Below, in pieces: positions 43,210-53,010 of a stretch of 64,000 nt of DNA. Position 1 is the stretch's first letter, and each line of letters starts with the position of its first letter. This stretch comes from Mageeibacillus sp. UBA6980. GTDB lineage: Bacteria; Bacillota; Clostridia; Saccharofermentanales; Saccharofermentanaceae. Both the position numbers and the translations under genes were made by a program. Location: contig DJYK01000011.1 of NCBI GenBank assembly GCA_002450095.1, forward strand, positions 24,571-88,570, read 5' to 3'. A model generated the notes under the pieces. It had not been told where the DNA came from. It did not search any database and saw only the letters and a program-made list of their open reading frames with translations.

Positions 43210-44874
43210 ATGGCGGACAGCAAGCATTTTATTCACGAGATCATAGACGAAGAGCTTAAGGAAGGCGGAAGATGTTACGGTAAGAAAGTACACACGCGCT
43301 TCCCTCCCGAACCGAACGGCTATCTTCACATAGGACACGCGAAAGCACTCGAGATCGACTTCGGAACAGCCGAGATGTACGGCGGGCTTTGCAACCTTAG
43401 GATGGATGACACAAACCCTACAAAGGAAGACGAAGAATTCGTCGATGCCATAAAGGAAGATATCCATTGGTTAGGTCACGACTGGGAAGACAGATTCTTC
43501 TATGCATCTGACTACTTCGACCAGATGTACGAATTTGCAGTGGAACTCATCAAGAAGGGCCTTGCTTATGTATGCGAACTTACGCCCGAGCAGATGAAGG
43601 AAATGCGCGGAGATACGTCCACACCGGCTCAGAGTCCCTATAGGGACAGACCCATAGAGGAGTCTCTCGAACTGTTCGAGAAGATGAAGAACGGAGAGAT
43701 CGAAGACGGTAAGATGACTCTCCGAGCCAAGATCGACCTGGCTTCAGGCAACTTTAACATGAGAGATCCCGTCATCTACAGAATCAACCGCCTTCCCCAC
43801 CACAGAACGGGAAACAAGTGGTGCATCTACCCCATGTATGACTTCGCTCATCCTATCGAGGATGCACTTGAGGGTATCACACATTCTCTTTGTTCACTCG
43901 AATTCGAGAACCACCGTCCCCTCTATGACTGGGTAGTTAACAACATCTCCGTCGAGTGCAAGCCCCGTCAGATAGAGTTCGCAAGACTCGGCATTACAAG
44001 AACAGTCCTGTCAAAAAGAAAGCTTCGTAACCTCATCGAGAGCGGATACGTAGCAGGATGGGATGACCCGAGAATGCCTACTCTCTGCGGTTTAAGAAGG
44101 CGCGGTTATACGCCTGAAGCAATAAGAGAATTCCATCGTCAGAACGGCGTTTCCAAGGTCAACTCCGTTGTAGAGTACGCTTTCCTTGAATACTGCTTAA
44201 GAGAAGATCTCAACAAGCGTGCCAACCGCGCGATGGCTGTCCTCCGCCCGATCAAGCTCATCATCGATAACTATCCTGATGATAAGACTGAAGTCTTCAC
44301 AGTCGAGAACAACCCCGAGGACGAGAATGCCGGAACAAGAGAAGTAACTTTCTCCAAGAATCTCTGGATCGACGAAGAGGACTTCATGGAAGTTCCCGAG
44401 AAGAAGTATTTCCGTCTCTTCCCCGGCAACGAGGTAAGGCTTAAGTCTGCTTACGTTATCAAGTGTACAGGATGCGACAAGGACGAGAACGGAAACGTAA
44501 CAGCCGTCCACGCCGAGTATGATACCGAGAGCCGCGGCGGTAATACGGCCGACGGAAGAAGGATCAAGGCTACGATACACTGGGTTGATCAGAAGACTGC
44601 TCTCGATGCCGAGATAAGGCTTTACGACCAGCTCTTCACCATAGACGAGCCTGATCTTGCCGATGTCAATTATCTCGATTACATAAATAAGGATTCTCTT
44701 GTCGTTATCAACAACGCTAAGGTTGAAGCATCTTTGAAGAATGCCGGAAGCGATGACCGCTATCAGTTCTTAAGAGTCGGTTACTTCTGCGCCGACAACA
44801 AGGATTCTTCCCCCGAGCATCTGGTATTCAACAGAGCCGTATCACTTAAAGACAGCTACAAGCCGGGTAAGTAA
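43210..44874 (+). CDS. glnS: Glutaminyl-tRNA synthetase
   Basis: Class I synthetase of 554 residues charging tRNA-Gln directly. The N-terminal motif is RFPPEPNGYLHIGHAKA near 31-47, and the KMSKS loop is TVLSKRKL near 265. The C-terminal two-barrel anticodon domain shows VNYLDYINKDSLVV near 480. GlnRS is uncommon in Bacillota, most of which use the GatCAB amidotransferase. It begins 1 nt after the gltX stop, forming a dedicated gltX-glnS unit. AGGAAACTG precedes the ATG. Only 15 nt separate its stop from the convergent TlpA-like gene. Confidence 0.95.
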   Translation: MADSKHFIHEIIDEELKEGGRCYGKKVHTRFPPEPNGYLHIGHAKALEIDFGTAEMYGGLCNLRMDDTNPTKEDEEFVDAIKEDIHWLGHDWEDRFFYASDYFDQMYEFAVELIKKGLAYVCELTPEQMKEMRGDTSTPAQSPYRDRPIEESLELFEKMKNGEIEDGKMTLRAKIDLASGNFNMRDPVIYRINRLPHHRTGNKWCIYPMYDFAHPIEDALEGITHSLCSLEFENHRPLYDWVVNNISVECKPRQIEFARLGITRTVLSKRKLRNLIESGYVAGWDDPRMPTLCGLRRRGYTPEAIREFHRQNGVSKVNSVVEYAFLEYCLREDLNKRANRAMAVLRPIKLIIDNYPDDKTEVFTVENNPEDENAGTREVTFSKNLWIDEEDFMEVPEKKYFRLFPGNEVRLKSAYVIKCTGCDKDENGNVTAVHAEYDTESRGGNTADGRRIKATIHWVDQKTALDAEIRLYDQLFTIDEPDLADVNYLDYINKDSLVVINNAKVEASLKNAGSDDRYQFLRVGYFCADNKDSSPEHLVFNRAVSLKDSYKPGK

Positions 44875-44889
44875 AGCAAGAATTCGATC

Positions 44890-45498
44890 TTACTTGATCA
44901 GATCCTCGATTATCGATGCCCAGCCGTCATAATCATTGGAGCCTACATAATAAGGATCGGTAATGTCATCTGTCGTTACAACATGTCCGTTACTGTCCAC
45001 GAATACGGTAGTAGGTACAAATCCGGACAAAAAATCAGAAAAATCATCAGTATAATGGAGTAACGGATACGTTACTCCGTTATATGAGATGATATCATCT
45101 ATATCAGATTCCATCCCGGTCTCGGAATAAACGCCGAGGATAAGAAGTCCCTGTGAGGAATAATCTTCATAAAGCGCTTCAAGATCACCCATTTCACCGA
45201 CACAAGGACCGCACCACGGTTCAAAGAAATTGATCATTGTAAGAGAGTGTTCGGCAAATATCGTCTCATCAAAAGAATTGCCTTCACGGTCAACAGTCGA
45301 GAAAGTAAAATCAGGATCAAAATTGCTCCGATCAGGATCGTCTTCACTTTCCGATATAAAGGTCTCGCTTTGTTGAGCCGGCTGTTCTTCCCTGTCTTCG
45401 CTGTTACGCGAACTCAAGCGATCATCAGATGAATTGCCGCATGAACAGAATAAAACCGATAAACTTATACTTAATACGATCGATGCAATTCTTTTCAT
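44890..45498 (-). CDS. TlpA/ResA-like thioredoxin-fold lipoprotein
   Basis: Extracytoplasmic thiol-disulfide oxidoreductase of 202 residues. The signal peptide ends in the lipobox FCSC, and an acidic/Gln/Ser spacer (about 25-55) follows. The redox motif is EPWCGPC near 95, and a cis-Pro region lies in GFVPTTVFVD near 160. The start at 45498 (MKRIAS) follows AAGG; the GTG at 45504 is an alternative. It is the last gene of the long pyrH operon, 6 nt after galM on the minus strand. Reductant and partner are unknown. Confidence 0.85.
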   Translation of the reverse strand: MKRIASIVLSISLSVLFCSCGNSSDDRLSSRNSEDREEQPAQQSETFISESEDDPDRSNFDPDFTFSTVDREGNSFDETIFAEHSLTMINFFEPWCGPCVGEMGDLEALYEDYSSQGLLILGVYSETGMESDIDDIISYNGVTYPLLHYTDDFSDFLSGFVPTTVFVDSNGHVVTTDDITDPYYVGSNDYDGWASIIEDLIK

Positions 45499-45509
45499 AA
45501 ACACCTTAA

Positions 45510-46637
45510 TTAAATGAATCTGTATCCGCAGGCATGGAACTTAGGGACTCCGGCCGCTATCACCGGCGAATCAAAGCCGGGGATATTTACCGCATTAGGA
45601 TACATCTGTGCCTCAATACAAAGAGCGTCAAACTGATTATAGACGGCTCCGTCCTTATTATCGGATGAATCAAGATGATTCCCTGCATAAAGCTGAATTC
45701 CGGGAAGATCAGTCCATGTCTCCATTATCCTGGACGACTTGTCATCCTTAAGAACGCATACCTTGGCATATCTTCCGCCATTATTCAGACAGAAATTCTG
45801 ATCGATACCTTTGCAGCCGCGTATCTGAGGATGTGTAAGATCGAGACACTTGGATACGGGGGATTCATTCCTGAAATCAAAAGGAGTCCCGTCAACATCA
45901 AGGTATTCACCGTTCGGACAGTTATCGCTTCCTTTCAAAGTCACCTTATCGCAATCCATTGTAAGCAACTGGTTGCCGACATAGCCTTTATCGTGACCTG
46001 AAATGTTAAAGTAAGCATGATTTGTAGGAGCAAATACAGTCTTCTTATCAGATTCTCCCCTATATAGGATCAGAAATGTATCATCCTGAAGCCAGGCATA
46101 GAGAACATCAGTCTTAAGTTTACCCGGGAAACCGTTCTCACCGTCTTCGCTTATACAGGAGAAGAGTACGGACTTCCCGACCGAACGCTTATCTTCATTA
46201 TCAAAAAGACCCGGTATGCCGGATGATTCGATGAATCTGTCAGTCCTCTCTTTATCAAGGACCTCATTATCCCAGAATTTAAACTGATAGGCCTTGTCGC
46301 CCGTATGAAGATTATTTGTTCCGTCATTTTGAGGAACGGAATAACTTACACCGTCGATCGTAAACTTTGCTCCTGCTATCCTGTTCGCGGAACGGCCGAC
46401 TACGGCACCGTGGTTCGCGCCGTCTGCAAGATAGCCGTCAAGATCCTTGGGGCCAAGAACGATATCTGCTGTCTTCGAGGTCTTCTTGTCAGGTACGAAA
46501 AGCTTATATATCCTTGCACCGTAATTGATAACTTCTGCGCTATAACCGGCATTGCCTTTAATAGTAAACTTCTTCGATATATCAGAATACGAGGAAGGAT
46601 CATTTACAGAAGAAAAACTCTCTATTGTTACGTTCAT
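45510..46637 (-). CDS. galM: Aldose 1-epimerase (mutarotase)
   Basis: Interconverts alpha and beta anomers of glucose/galactose. The 375 residues have VVGRSANRIAGAKF near 80, the NNLHTG motif near 110, the catalytic-His region PTNHAYFNISGH near 205 and the catalytic-Glu region LCIEAQMYPNAV near 340. GAGAGG precedes the ATG. It follows ppk by 30 nt. Confidence 0.9.
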   Translation of the reverse strand: MNVTIESFSSVNDPSSYSDISKKFTIKGNAGYSAEVINYGARIYKLFVPDKKTSKTADIVLGPKDLDGYLADGANHGAVVGRSANRIAGAKFTIDGVSYSVPQNDGTNNLHTGDKAYQFKFWDNEVLDKERTDRFIESSGIPGLFDNEDKRSVGKSVLFSCISEDGENGFPGKLKTDVLYAWLQDDTFLILYRGESDKKTVFAPTNHAYFNISGHDKGYVGNQLLTMDCDKVTLKGSDNCPNGEYLDVDGTPFDFRNESPVSKCLDLTHPQIRGCKGIDQNFCLNNGGRYAKVCVLKDDKSSRIMETWTDLPGIQLYAGNHLDSSDNKDGAVYNQFDALCIEAQMYPNAVNIPGFDSPVIAAGVPKFHACGYRFI

Positions 46638-46667
46638 TTATTAAACCTCTCTAACCGGATCGTATTA

Positions 46668-48911
46668 TCAGTCAGGTGCTACAGCCGGTTCGAAAGCAAG
46701 CTTCTCTTCCTCGACGAATCTGTCTGCCACTGCTTCATCAGCAAGTCTGATCAATTCCTGCTGACTGTCGATCTTAACTTTACCACGAAGATCCAATTTA
46801 TGATAGTTACCATCCGGATACAAATAGTTTGCACGCATAGTATCGCTCAGTTCGATATCAAGAATCTCCATAATCCTCGAACGACAGTCAGGATCCTCCA
46901 CCGGGAACATCAGCTCGACTCTTCTGTCAAGGTTTCTCGGCATCCAGTCGGCAGATGCGAGATACAGATCCTCATTGCCTCCGTTATTAAAGAGGAAGAT
47001 CCTGGAATGCTCCAGAAATCTGCCGGTGATGGATCTTACGGTGATATTCTCGGATAATTCGGGTATGCCTGCCTTAAGACAGCATATTCCTCTGACGATA
47101 AGATCGATCTTAACCCCTGCCTTGGAGGCTTTATATAATTCATTGATAACGGTTCCGTCAACAAGGGAATTGATCTTGGCAACGATCCTTGAAGGCTTCC
47201 CTTCCTTGGCGAATTCGGCTTCCCTTCTGATGTTTTTAATAAAGTAATCTTTCATCCAGATCGGAGCCGCAACCAGCTTACGCCATGTGCTCGGGATCGA
47301 ATATCCGGAGAGCATGTTGAAGAACTCGGAGGCATCCTCTCCGAAGCTTTCCGATGCGGTAAACAATCCGATATCCGTATAGATCTTTGCCGTGATATCG
47401 TTATAGTTACCGGTCGCAAGGTGAAGATATCGCCTTATTCCGTCCTCTTCCTTCCTTACGACCAACGTGATCTTACTGTGCGTCTTAAGTCCGACAAGGC
47501 CATAAATTACATGACAGCCTGCATCCTCGAGTTTCTTTGCCCAGTTGATGTTGTTCTGCTCATCGAATCTTGCCTTAAGTTCTACAAGCACCATTACCTG
47601 CTTACCGTTCCTTGCCGCCTCAAGAAGCGATGCGATGATCGGAGATTTTGAAGATACCCTGTAAAGAGTCTGTTTGATGGCAAGAACATTAGGATCTCTT
47701 GCTGCCTGTCTTACAAACTCGAGAACGGGCTCGAAGCTCTCGTAAGGATGATGTACGAGTCTGTCCTTGGCCTTTATCTGATCGAAGATATTATCCAACG
47801 ATTCGTCAAACATGGCAGGTGCAGCCGGGATGTGTTCGGGATAACGAAGATCGTTGTACCTGTCTTTTCCCACCAGGCTGTTTACCTTTGAAAGGAACGT
47901 AAGATCGATGGGACCTGCCACGCTGAATATATCTTCTTTGGATATCTTAAGCTCATCGATTATGTAATCGAGTATATCGGGATCGATGTCGTCTTCGACT
48001 TCGAGACGGATGATCTGTCCGTATCTTCTCTTTCTGACCTGTTCTTCGATCTCTTTAAGAAGATCTTCGGCCTCATCCTCGTCAATATCAAGATCGGCAT
48101 TACGCATTATCCTGTAACAGCCGCTTCCCAAGACCTTCTGTCCTGTAAATAACATATCAAGATTCGCACGGATTATGCTCTCTATTGGGATAAGTATTAC
48201 TTCATTGTTATCCCCTTCGATCTTAAACAATCTCGGTACGACGTTAGGGACCTGCAAAGTAGCGTAAACTATCCTTTGTTCATCGTCCTTATGGGAGTCT
48301 ACAATACCTTTGCCGTCGAGCATAACACACAGATTGAGCATCCTGTTATATATAAGAGGGAAAGGACGGGACTGATCGACCGCCATGGGGGTCAGTATGG
48401 GATAAAGTTCCGTCTTAAAATACTCATCGCAAGTGCTCTGCATCTCCGGGGGCAATTCATCGTAGTAGCTGATATAGATCTGCTCCTGCTTCAAGGACGG
48501 AACGAGGGATCTCGTGTATGTCGAATACATAAGATGCATGAGTTTTCTTGTCTTATCATCTATCAAAGAAAGCTGTTCATTAACGGTAAGACCTGCAATA
48601 TCTCTTTCTTCAAAGTTTACGCTGGCCATATCTCTCAATGATGCGACACGGACGATATAGAACTCGTCTAAGTTTGAAGCGGTTATTGCAAGAAAGTTAA
48701 GCCTTTCGAGAAGAGGATTCTTCGTATCCCTTGCCTCGTGCAGGATACGGTTATTGAACTCGAGCCAGCTTAATTCCCTGTTATAGAACTTGTCACCGGG
48801 CTTCATCTGCTCGGGCTTTTTAAGCTTAATGACAGTCTTCTTGGAGCTCTTTGCATCCGCTTGAGCCTTCTTCTTGGAAGTCTTCTTAGGCAGCTTTGAT
48901 TTCTGTGCCAT
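46668..48911 (-). CDS. ppk: Polyphosphate kinase 1
   Basis: Reversible transfer of ATP gamma-phosphate to polyphosphate. The 747 residues begin with a Lys-rich extension of about 35 residues, then the PPK1 domains: FYNRELSWLEFNNR near 41, VHHPYESFEPVLEF near 385, ELKARFDEQNNI near 445 and GLKTHSKITL near 475, whose His is the phosphorylated residue in E. coli PPK1. AGGAGGACG precedes the ATG, which lies 1 nt after the ppx stop (TAATATG). The ppx-ppk pair makes and degrades polyphosphate. Confidence 0.96.
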   Translation of the reverse strand: MAQKSKLPKKTSKKKAQADAKSSKKTVIKLKKPEQMKPGDKFYNRELSWLEFNNRILHEARDTKNPLLERLNFLAITASNLDEFYIVRVASLRDMASVNFEERDIAGLTVNEQLSLIDDKTRKLMHLMYSTYTRSLVPSLKQEQIYISYYDELPPEMQSTCDEYFKTELYPILTPMAVDQSRPFPLIYNRMLNLCVMLDGKGIVDSHKDDEQRIVYATLQVPNVVPRLFKIEGDNNEVILIPIESIIRANLDMLFTGQKVLGSGCYRIMRNADLDIDEDEAEDLLKEIEEQVRKRRYGQIIRLEVEDDIDPDILDYIIDELKISKEDIFSVAGPIDLTFLSKVNSLVGKDRYNDLRYPEHIPAAPAMFDESLDNIFDQIKAKDRLVHHPYESFEPVLEFVRQAARDPNVLAIKQTLYRVSSKSPIIASLLEAARNGKQVMVLVELKARFDEQNNINWAKKLEDAGCHVIYGLVGLKTHSKITLVVRKEEDGIRRYLHLATGNYNDITAKIYTDIGLFTASESFGEDASEFFNMLSGYSIPSTWRKLVAAPIWMKDYFIKNIRREAEFAKEGKPSRIVAKINSLVDGTVINELYKASKAGVKIDLIVRGICCLKAGIPELSENITVRSITGRFLEHSRIFLFNNGGNEDLYLASADWMPRNLDRRVELMFPVEDPDCRSRIMEILDIELSDTMRANYLYPDGNYHKLDLRGKVKIDSQQELIRLADEAVADRFVEEEKLAFEPAVAPD

Positions 48912-48912
48912 A

Positions 48913-50451
48913 TTATATCGTCCTCCTGATGCGAAGTTCAGGTTTTATCCCTATAACCTCTTCAAATAGCCCGCTTCTGTGGCGGAATGACCACATTTCA
49001 AAAGACATATCAGCATTACTGCTGCATGAAATGTGTAAACTGTCGGGATCGTGCTGAACCGTTATTTGCTTGGATTTCTGTTTATGCGATGAATCGATGG
49101 CATCCGCGATCCTCAATATCGCAGTCAGTTTTGATACAAGAACCTTTTTATGCGGCAAAAGCATCTGATAGTAGACGTTGTCGTAAGGATTGTGTTTCGG
49201 ATAGAGGCAGACGACCTGGGCAACGGTATCAAGCTCATCCGAATTAAGACCGATAAGATCCGTATACTTGATCAGATTGTAAGCGGCATCGTTATGTTCT
49301 CTCGCATGAACATACTTACCTATCTCATGAAGTATCGCCGCTATTCGAAGCAGCAGTCTGTCCCTGTCCGTAAGTCCCGTAAACTTGGAAGAGGCATCGA
49401 ATATCTGCATTGATACGTTCTCGACAAATTCGATGTGCTTCTTATCAGACTTATACCTCTTGGCTACATTCCTTGCTGCCCTTATGAGATCGTCATCGGG
49501 TCTCGAAGAGAGCTTATATCCCGAGTATTTCGAACAATAATTATAGATAAGGCCGTCTGATAAGGATGCCTGCGGAAGATAAACCGTATCGACCCCCGTA
49601 TATTCAAGCATATTCTTGATTATCATCGCAGACGGCAAAAGCAGAGGTGCGATATTAGTCGGTATATGATCGTTCAAAGACAGATCGGAAGGAGTATTCT
49701 TAAAAAGATATTCATAGACTCTCATAAAATCAGCCTTGGTTATAATGCTGTTTTCATTAGGAGTCAGATTAAGAAGTCTCTTTATAAACCCGAGCTCTCC
49801 GCCGAATGCAACGAGACTTTTGTATACTATCCCCTTCGGCTCAACCGCATGATAATCATCAAGATCCTGAGCTATGAATTCCTGTAAGACATCTTCATAA
49901 TGCGTGGTCTTTGCCTGAAGATCCGAGAGCATCTCGTATATTCTAAGCGACCCCAAGACCATATTCTGAGAGAATATAAAATCAGATTTGTCATAAACAG
50001 TAGCCTGAAGGGAACTTGCACCTATATCAAGGATCATGGTTCCGTCCTTTATCAGATCCTTAAACTCAGGCATCTTCTCCCTTACTGCCATATTCTGATA
50101 GAAACGCTCCATCGAATTATCGATGACCTCGATACGAAAGCCGGTACGTATCCTGATCTGCTCTATGATGACATCACGGTTACGCGCATCACGAAGTGCA
50201 CTTGTCGCTACACAAATGACTCTCGAGATCCTGTATTCTTTGCACTTTATATCGAATGATCTTAAGCAGTCGCATATCTCATCCAACTGTTCAGGCTCTA
50301 CGACGCCGGACATGTAACTTCTGGTGCCGAGAGATGTAAACATCCTTACTGTCTCTATCTCCTTCGGCACACCCGAAGAGCCGATCTCATATATCTTGAG
50401 TCTGGCAGTAAGAGATCCTATATCTATTACCGCTATAAGTGTCTTGGCCAT
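48913..50451 (-). CDS. ppx: Exopolyphosphatase / GppA family protein with HD-like C terminus
   Basis: 512 residues. The N-terminal ASKHA domain has AVIDIGSLTARLKIY near 7 and the second phosphate loop as ILDIGASSLQ near 142, where the usual GGGS reads GASS. The catalytic Glu of the family is probably in DNSMERFYQN near 115. The C-terminal region is an HD-type fold, AAILHEIGKYVHA near 373. Co-location with ppk supports polyphosphate hydrolysis, but pppGpp hydrolysis is possible. GTAGGAG precedes the ATG, 10 nt after rseP. Confidence 0.88.
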   Translation of the reverse strand: MAKTLIAVIDIGSLTARLKIYEIGSSGVPKEIETVRMFTSLGTRSYMSGVVEPEQLDEICDCLRSFDIKCKEYRISRVICVATSALRDARNRDVIIEQIRIRTGFRIEVIDNSMERFYQNMAVREKMPEFKDLIKDGTMILDIGASSLQATVYDKSDFIFSQNMVLGSLRIYEMLSDLQAKTTHYEDVLQEFIAQDLDDYHAVEPKGIVYKSLVAFGGELGFIKRLLNLTPNENSIITKADFMRVYEYLFKNTPSDLSLNDHIPTNIAPLLLPSAMIIKNMLEYTGVDTVYLPQASLSDGLIYNYCSKYSGYKLSSRPDDDLIRAARNVAKRYKSDKKHIEFVENVSMQIFDASSKFTGLTDRDRLLLRIAAILHEIGKYVHAREHNDAAYNLIKYTDLIGLNSDELDTVAQVVCLYPKHNPYDNVYYQMLLPHKKVLVSKLTAILRIADAIDSSHKQKSKQITVQHDPDSLHISCSSNADMSFEMWSFRHRSGLFEEVIGIKPELRIRRTI

Positions 50452-50461
50452 ATATAATCTC

Positions 50462-51817
50462 CTACTCGAGTATTATTCTGATGATATCAGAAGCAAATGC
50501 AAATATCACGAGACAGATAAGCATAATATAACCTATCGCATTCAATATTCCTTCGCTCTTTTTGGATAAAGGATGACCCATTATCATCTCGACTATGATC
50601 AGTATAAGCTGCATGCCGTCCAATCCCGGGATCGGGAGAAGATTGGTAAACATAAGTCCTATCGAGATGATACCTGCAGTCATAACGACATTTACGACCT
50701 TCTCGAGGACAGAGAAATCAACGTCATCCACCACCTCAGATACCATTGTTGTCATACCTATCGGCCCGGAGACCATGTTATAGACTTCTTCCTGACCGCT
50801 GAACACTCTTCCGACGGCTCTTACGCTTATGTTGATAATCGAGAAAGGCATATTGGCAGCCGTCCTGACCGCTCCTGCAAAAGAATGCAGATCCGTAACG
50901 CTCCTGTTAGCGAGTACAGGACCTCTCTCATTGGCATACTTGATCATCGTCTTGACGCATTCTTCTTCATATTCGATACCGTTTCTTATATATGTGAGCG
51001 TCATGGTATCGCCTTCGGTAAGAGTGTACATAAACTCATCAAAGTCCTCATCCGCTACGCTCTTACCGTTTACTTCTGTAAGAAAATCGCCGACCTTCAA
51101 AATGGGATCGCCGTTATTCTGCTCTTCAAATACCGTGATTATCTCCCAACCGTTGTATCGCTCATCAATGAGAGGATAGTGTTCAATACCGATCATAGGC
51201 TTCTGAACGATCTGCGGGGTCAAAGTGATGTCATAAAGATCCCCGGTAACATGCGATCTCATGGTAAGGACCGCTGTCTCTCCGCGCGAAATACCGAGAT
51301 CATCCTCAAAATTGTAATCATATGAAGTAAAGAGACGGTGCCCGTTGATCGACACCATCGTATCACCCGGCTCGAAAGGTGTTTCTCCCGTAAGATACGC
51401 CTCGGCAAATTGAGATCCGGGCATTATATCTATAACTTCCAAAGTCTGATAGCTGAAAGAACAAAAAAGAACGCAGAACACCAATACGCCCAGGATAAGG
51501 TTCATAAAAGGTCCGGCGAGTGCGACTATGAGTCTCTTCCATCTCGGGGAATTCTCAAGAAGTGTAGGATCATCGGAAACTATAACATTACCGTTCTCAT
51601 CAAAATCATTAAATCTTACATACGCGCCGAACGGAAGCGCTCTGATCGAGTACTCGATGTCGTTTCTGCGCCAATCTATAAGCTTCGGTCCGACAAAGAT
51701 CGAGACTTCATATGCTTTGATCTTGAGAAGCCTTGCAACCCAGAAATGACCGAGTTCATGTATGGTTACGAGAACGCCGATCATCAATAAAGCAACTACG
51801 ATACTCCAGACACTCAT
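50462..51817 (-). CDS. rseP: RseP/RasP-type site-2 intramembrane protease
   Basis: Membrane zinc metalloprotease of 451 residues that cuts anti-sigma factors and remnant signal peptides. The zinc motif HELGHFWVA lies near 22 in the first helix. A PDZ domain sits at about 150-240 with a second PDZ-like segment, and the second metal site reads NLLPIPGLDGMQ near 395. The ATG at 51817 overlaps the dxr stop as ATGA; a longer frame to 51865 lies inside dxr. Order uppS-cdsA-dxr-rseP is conserved in bacteria. Confidence 0.93.
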   Translation of the reverse strand: MSVWSIVVALLMIGVLVTIHELGHFWVARLLKIKAYEVSIFVGPKLIDWRRNDIEYSIRALPFGAYVRFNDFDENGNVIVSDDPTLLENSPRWKRLIVALAGPFMNLILGVLVFCVLFCSFSYQTLEVIDIMPGSQFAEAYLTGETPFEPGDTMVSINGHRLFTSYDYNFEDDLGISRGETAVLTMRSHVTGDLYDITLTPQIVQKPMIGIEHYPLIDERYNGWEIITVFEEQNNGDPILKVGDFLTEVNGKSVADEDFDEFMYTLTEGDTMTLTYIRNGIEYEEECVKTMIKYANERGPVLANRSVTDLHSFAGAVRTAANMPFSIINISVRAVGRVFSGQEEVYNMVSGPIGMTTMVSEVVDDVDFSVLEKVVNVVMTAGIISIGLMFTNLLPIPGLDGMQLILIIVEMIMGHPLSKKSEGILNAIGYIMLICLVIFAFASDIIRIILE

Positions 51818-53004
51818 ATATTCAGATATTCCTTTGCTACAGTCATCGCTTCTCTGCTTATACAAAGAATGTCGTCGACTGAGTATTCCTTGTTATTCTT
51901 ATCTTCATACCGAGCATATACCGCCCTTACGGTCTTCTCTATATCAAGAAAGCCTATCCTGCCTTGAAGGAACGCACCGACAGCCGCTTCATTGGCGGCA
52001 TTCATGACAGCCGGAAGTATTCCTCGCGCTCTTCCCGCTTCATAAGCAAGATCCAAAAGACCGAATACCGAAGTATCGCATTTCTCAAAAGTAAGATTAC
52101 AACACTTGGGATCAAAAGGATCAAACTCCTCGAGCAGGCGGTCTCCTCTGTCAGGATAATATAAAGCGACCATTATAGGCAGTATCATCGAGGGTTTTCC
52201 CATCTGTGCAAGCACCGAACCATCCTTAAGTCTTATCATTGAGTGAATGACGCTTTGAGGATGAACGACAACATCAATGCGGTCGACATCTACGCCGAAA
52301 AGATGAGACGCCTCGATAACCTCAAGTCCTTTATTCATCATCGTTGATGAATCGATGGTTATCTTACCTCCCATCTTCCACGTGGGATGCTTTAACGCTC
52401 TTTCGACGGTAACGGATTCCAGATCTTTACGGGAATAACCTCTGAAAGGTCCTCCCGAAGCCGTAATGAGTATGCGGTCAAGATTTTCCTTCTCCTCCCC
52501 CCACAGACACTGCCAGATAGCACAGTGCTCGGAATCAACGGGAAGAAGCTCTACGCCCTTTTCCTTGACCAAAGGCATGACGATATCACCGCCTGCAACA
52601 AGAGTCTCCTTATTGGCAAGTGCGATATCCTTACCTGCCATTATGGCTTCATATACGGGCTTAAGCCCGGCAAACCCGACAATAGCGCCAAGTACGGTAT
52701 CCGCCTGAGGAAGCGTGGCGCATATCACATCACCTTCTTCGCCGGAATAAACATCAACACTTAATTCCGGGTGCTCTTCACGAAGCCTTTTGGCGAGGAT
52801 GAGCGCTTTGTCCGGATCATAGACGGAGACCGCTTCCGGTTTAAACTCAAGTATCTGCTCATAAAGAAGATCTATGTTCGATCCGCACGTCAATGCGACA
52901 GCTCTAAAGTCTTCTGGGTTGTCCTTGATAACTTTAAGCGTCTGAGTGCCGATCGAGCCGGTGGAACCTAATACGGATATTACTCTCATTGAAGAAAATC
53001 TCAT
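51814..53004 (-). CDS. dxr: 1-deoxy-D-xylulose 5-phosphate reductoisomerase
   Basis: Second enzyme of the MEP isoprenoid pathway, NADPH-dependent. The 396 residues (391 if the second ATG at 52989 is used) have the Rossmann motif SVLGSTGSIGTQTL, ANKETLVAGG near 130, the metal-ligand region PVDSEHCAIWQ near 155, TASGGPFRGY near 185 and DSSTMMNKGLEVIEA near 220. Neither start has a strong ribosome binding site; the second (MRVISVLG) matches the family start better. It pairs functionally with IspH, encoded at 56625-58670. Confidence 0.95.
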   Translation of the reverse strand: MRFSSMRVISVLGSTGSIGTQTLKVIKDNPEDFRAVALTCGSNIDLLYEQILEFKPEAVSVYDPDKALILAKRLREEHPELSVDVYSGEEGDVICATLPQADTVLGAIVGFAGLKPVYEAIMAGKDIALANKETLVAGGDIVMPLVKEKGVELLPVDSEHCAIWQCLWGEEKENLDRILITASGGPFRGYSRKDLESVTVERALKHPTWKMGGKITIDSSTMMNKGLEVIEASHLFGVDVDRIDVVVHPQSVIHSMIRLKDGSVLAQMGKPSMILPIMVALYYPDRGDRLLEEFDPFDPKCCNLTFEKCDTSVFGLLDLAYEAGRARGILPAVMNAANEAAVGAFLQGRIGFLDIEKTVRAVYARYEDKNNKEYSVDDILCISREAMTVAKEYLNI

Positions 53005-53010
53005 TTCGTT

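Noticed and set aside
46305..47057. 250-codon open frame on the plus strand across galM and ppk
   Set aside because: It is antisense to two well-conserved genes, has no ribosome binding site or recognisable motif, and its composition is that of a reverse-frame shadow.
50573..51325. 250-codon open frame on the plus strand inside rseP
   Set aside because: It is fully antisense to rseP, whose PDZ and zinc motifs are clear; no start signals are seen.
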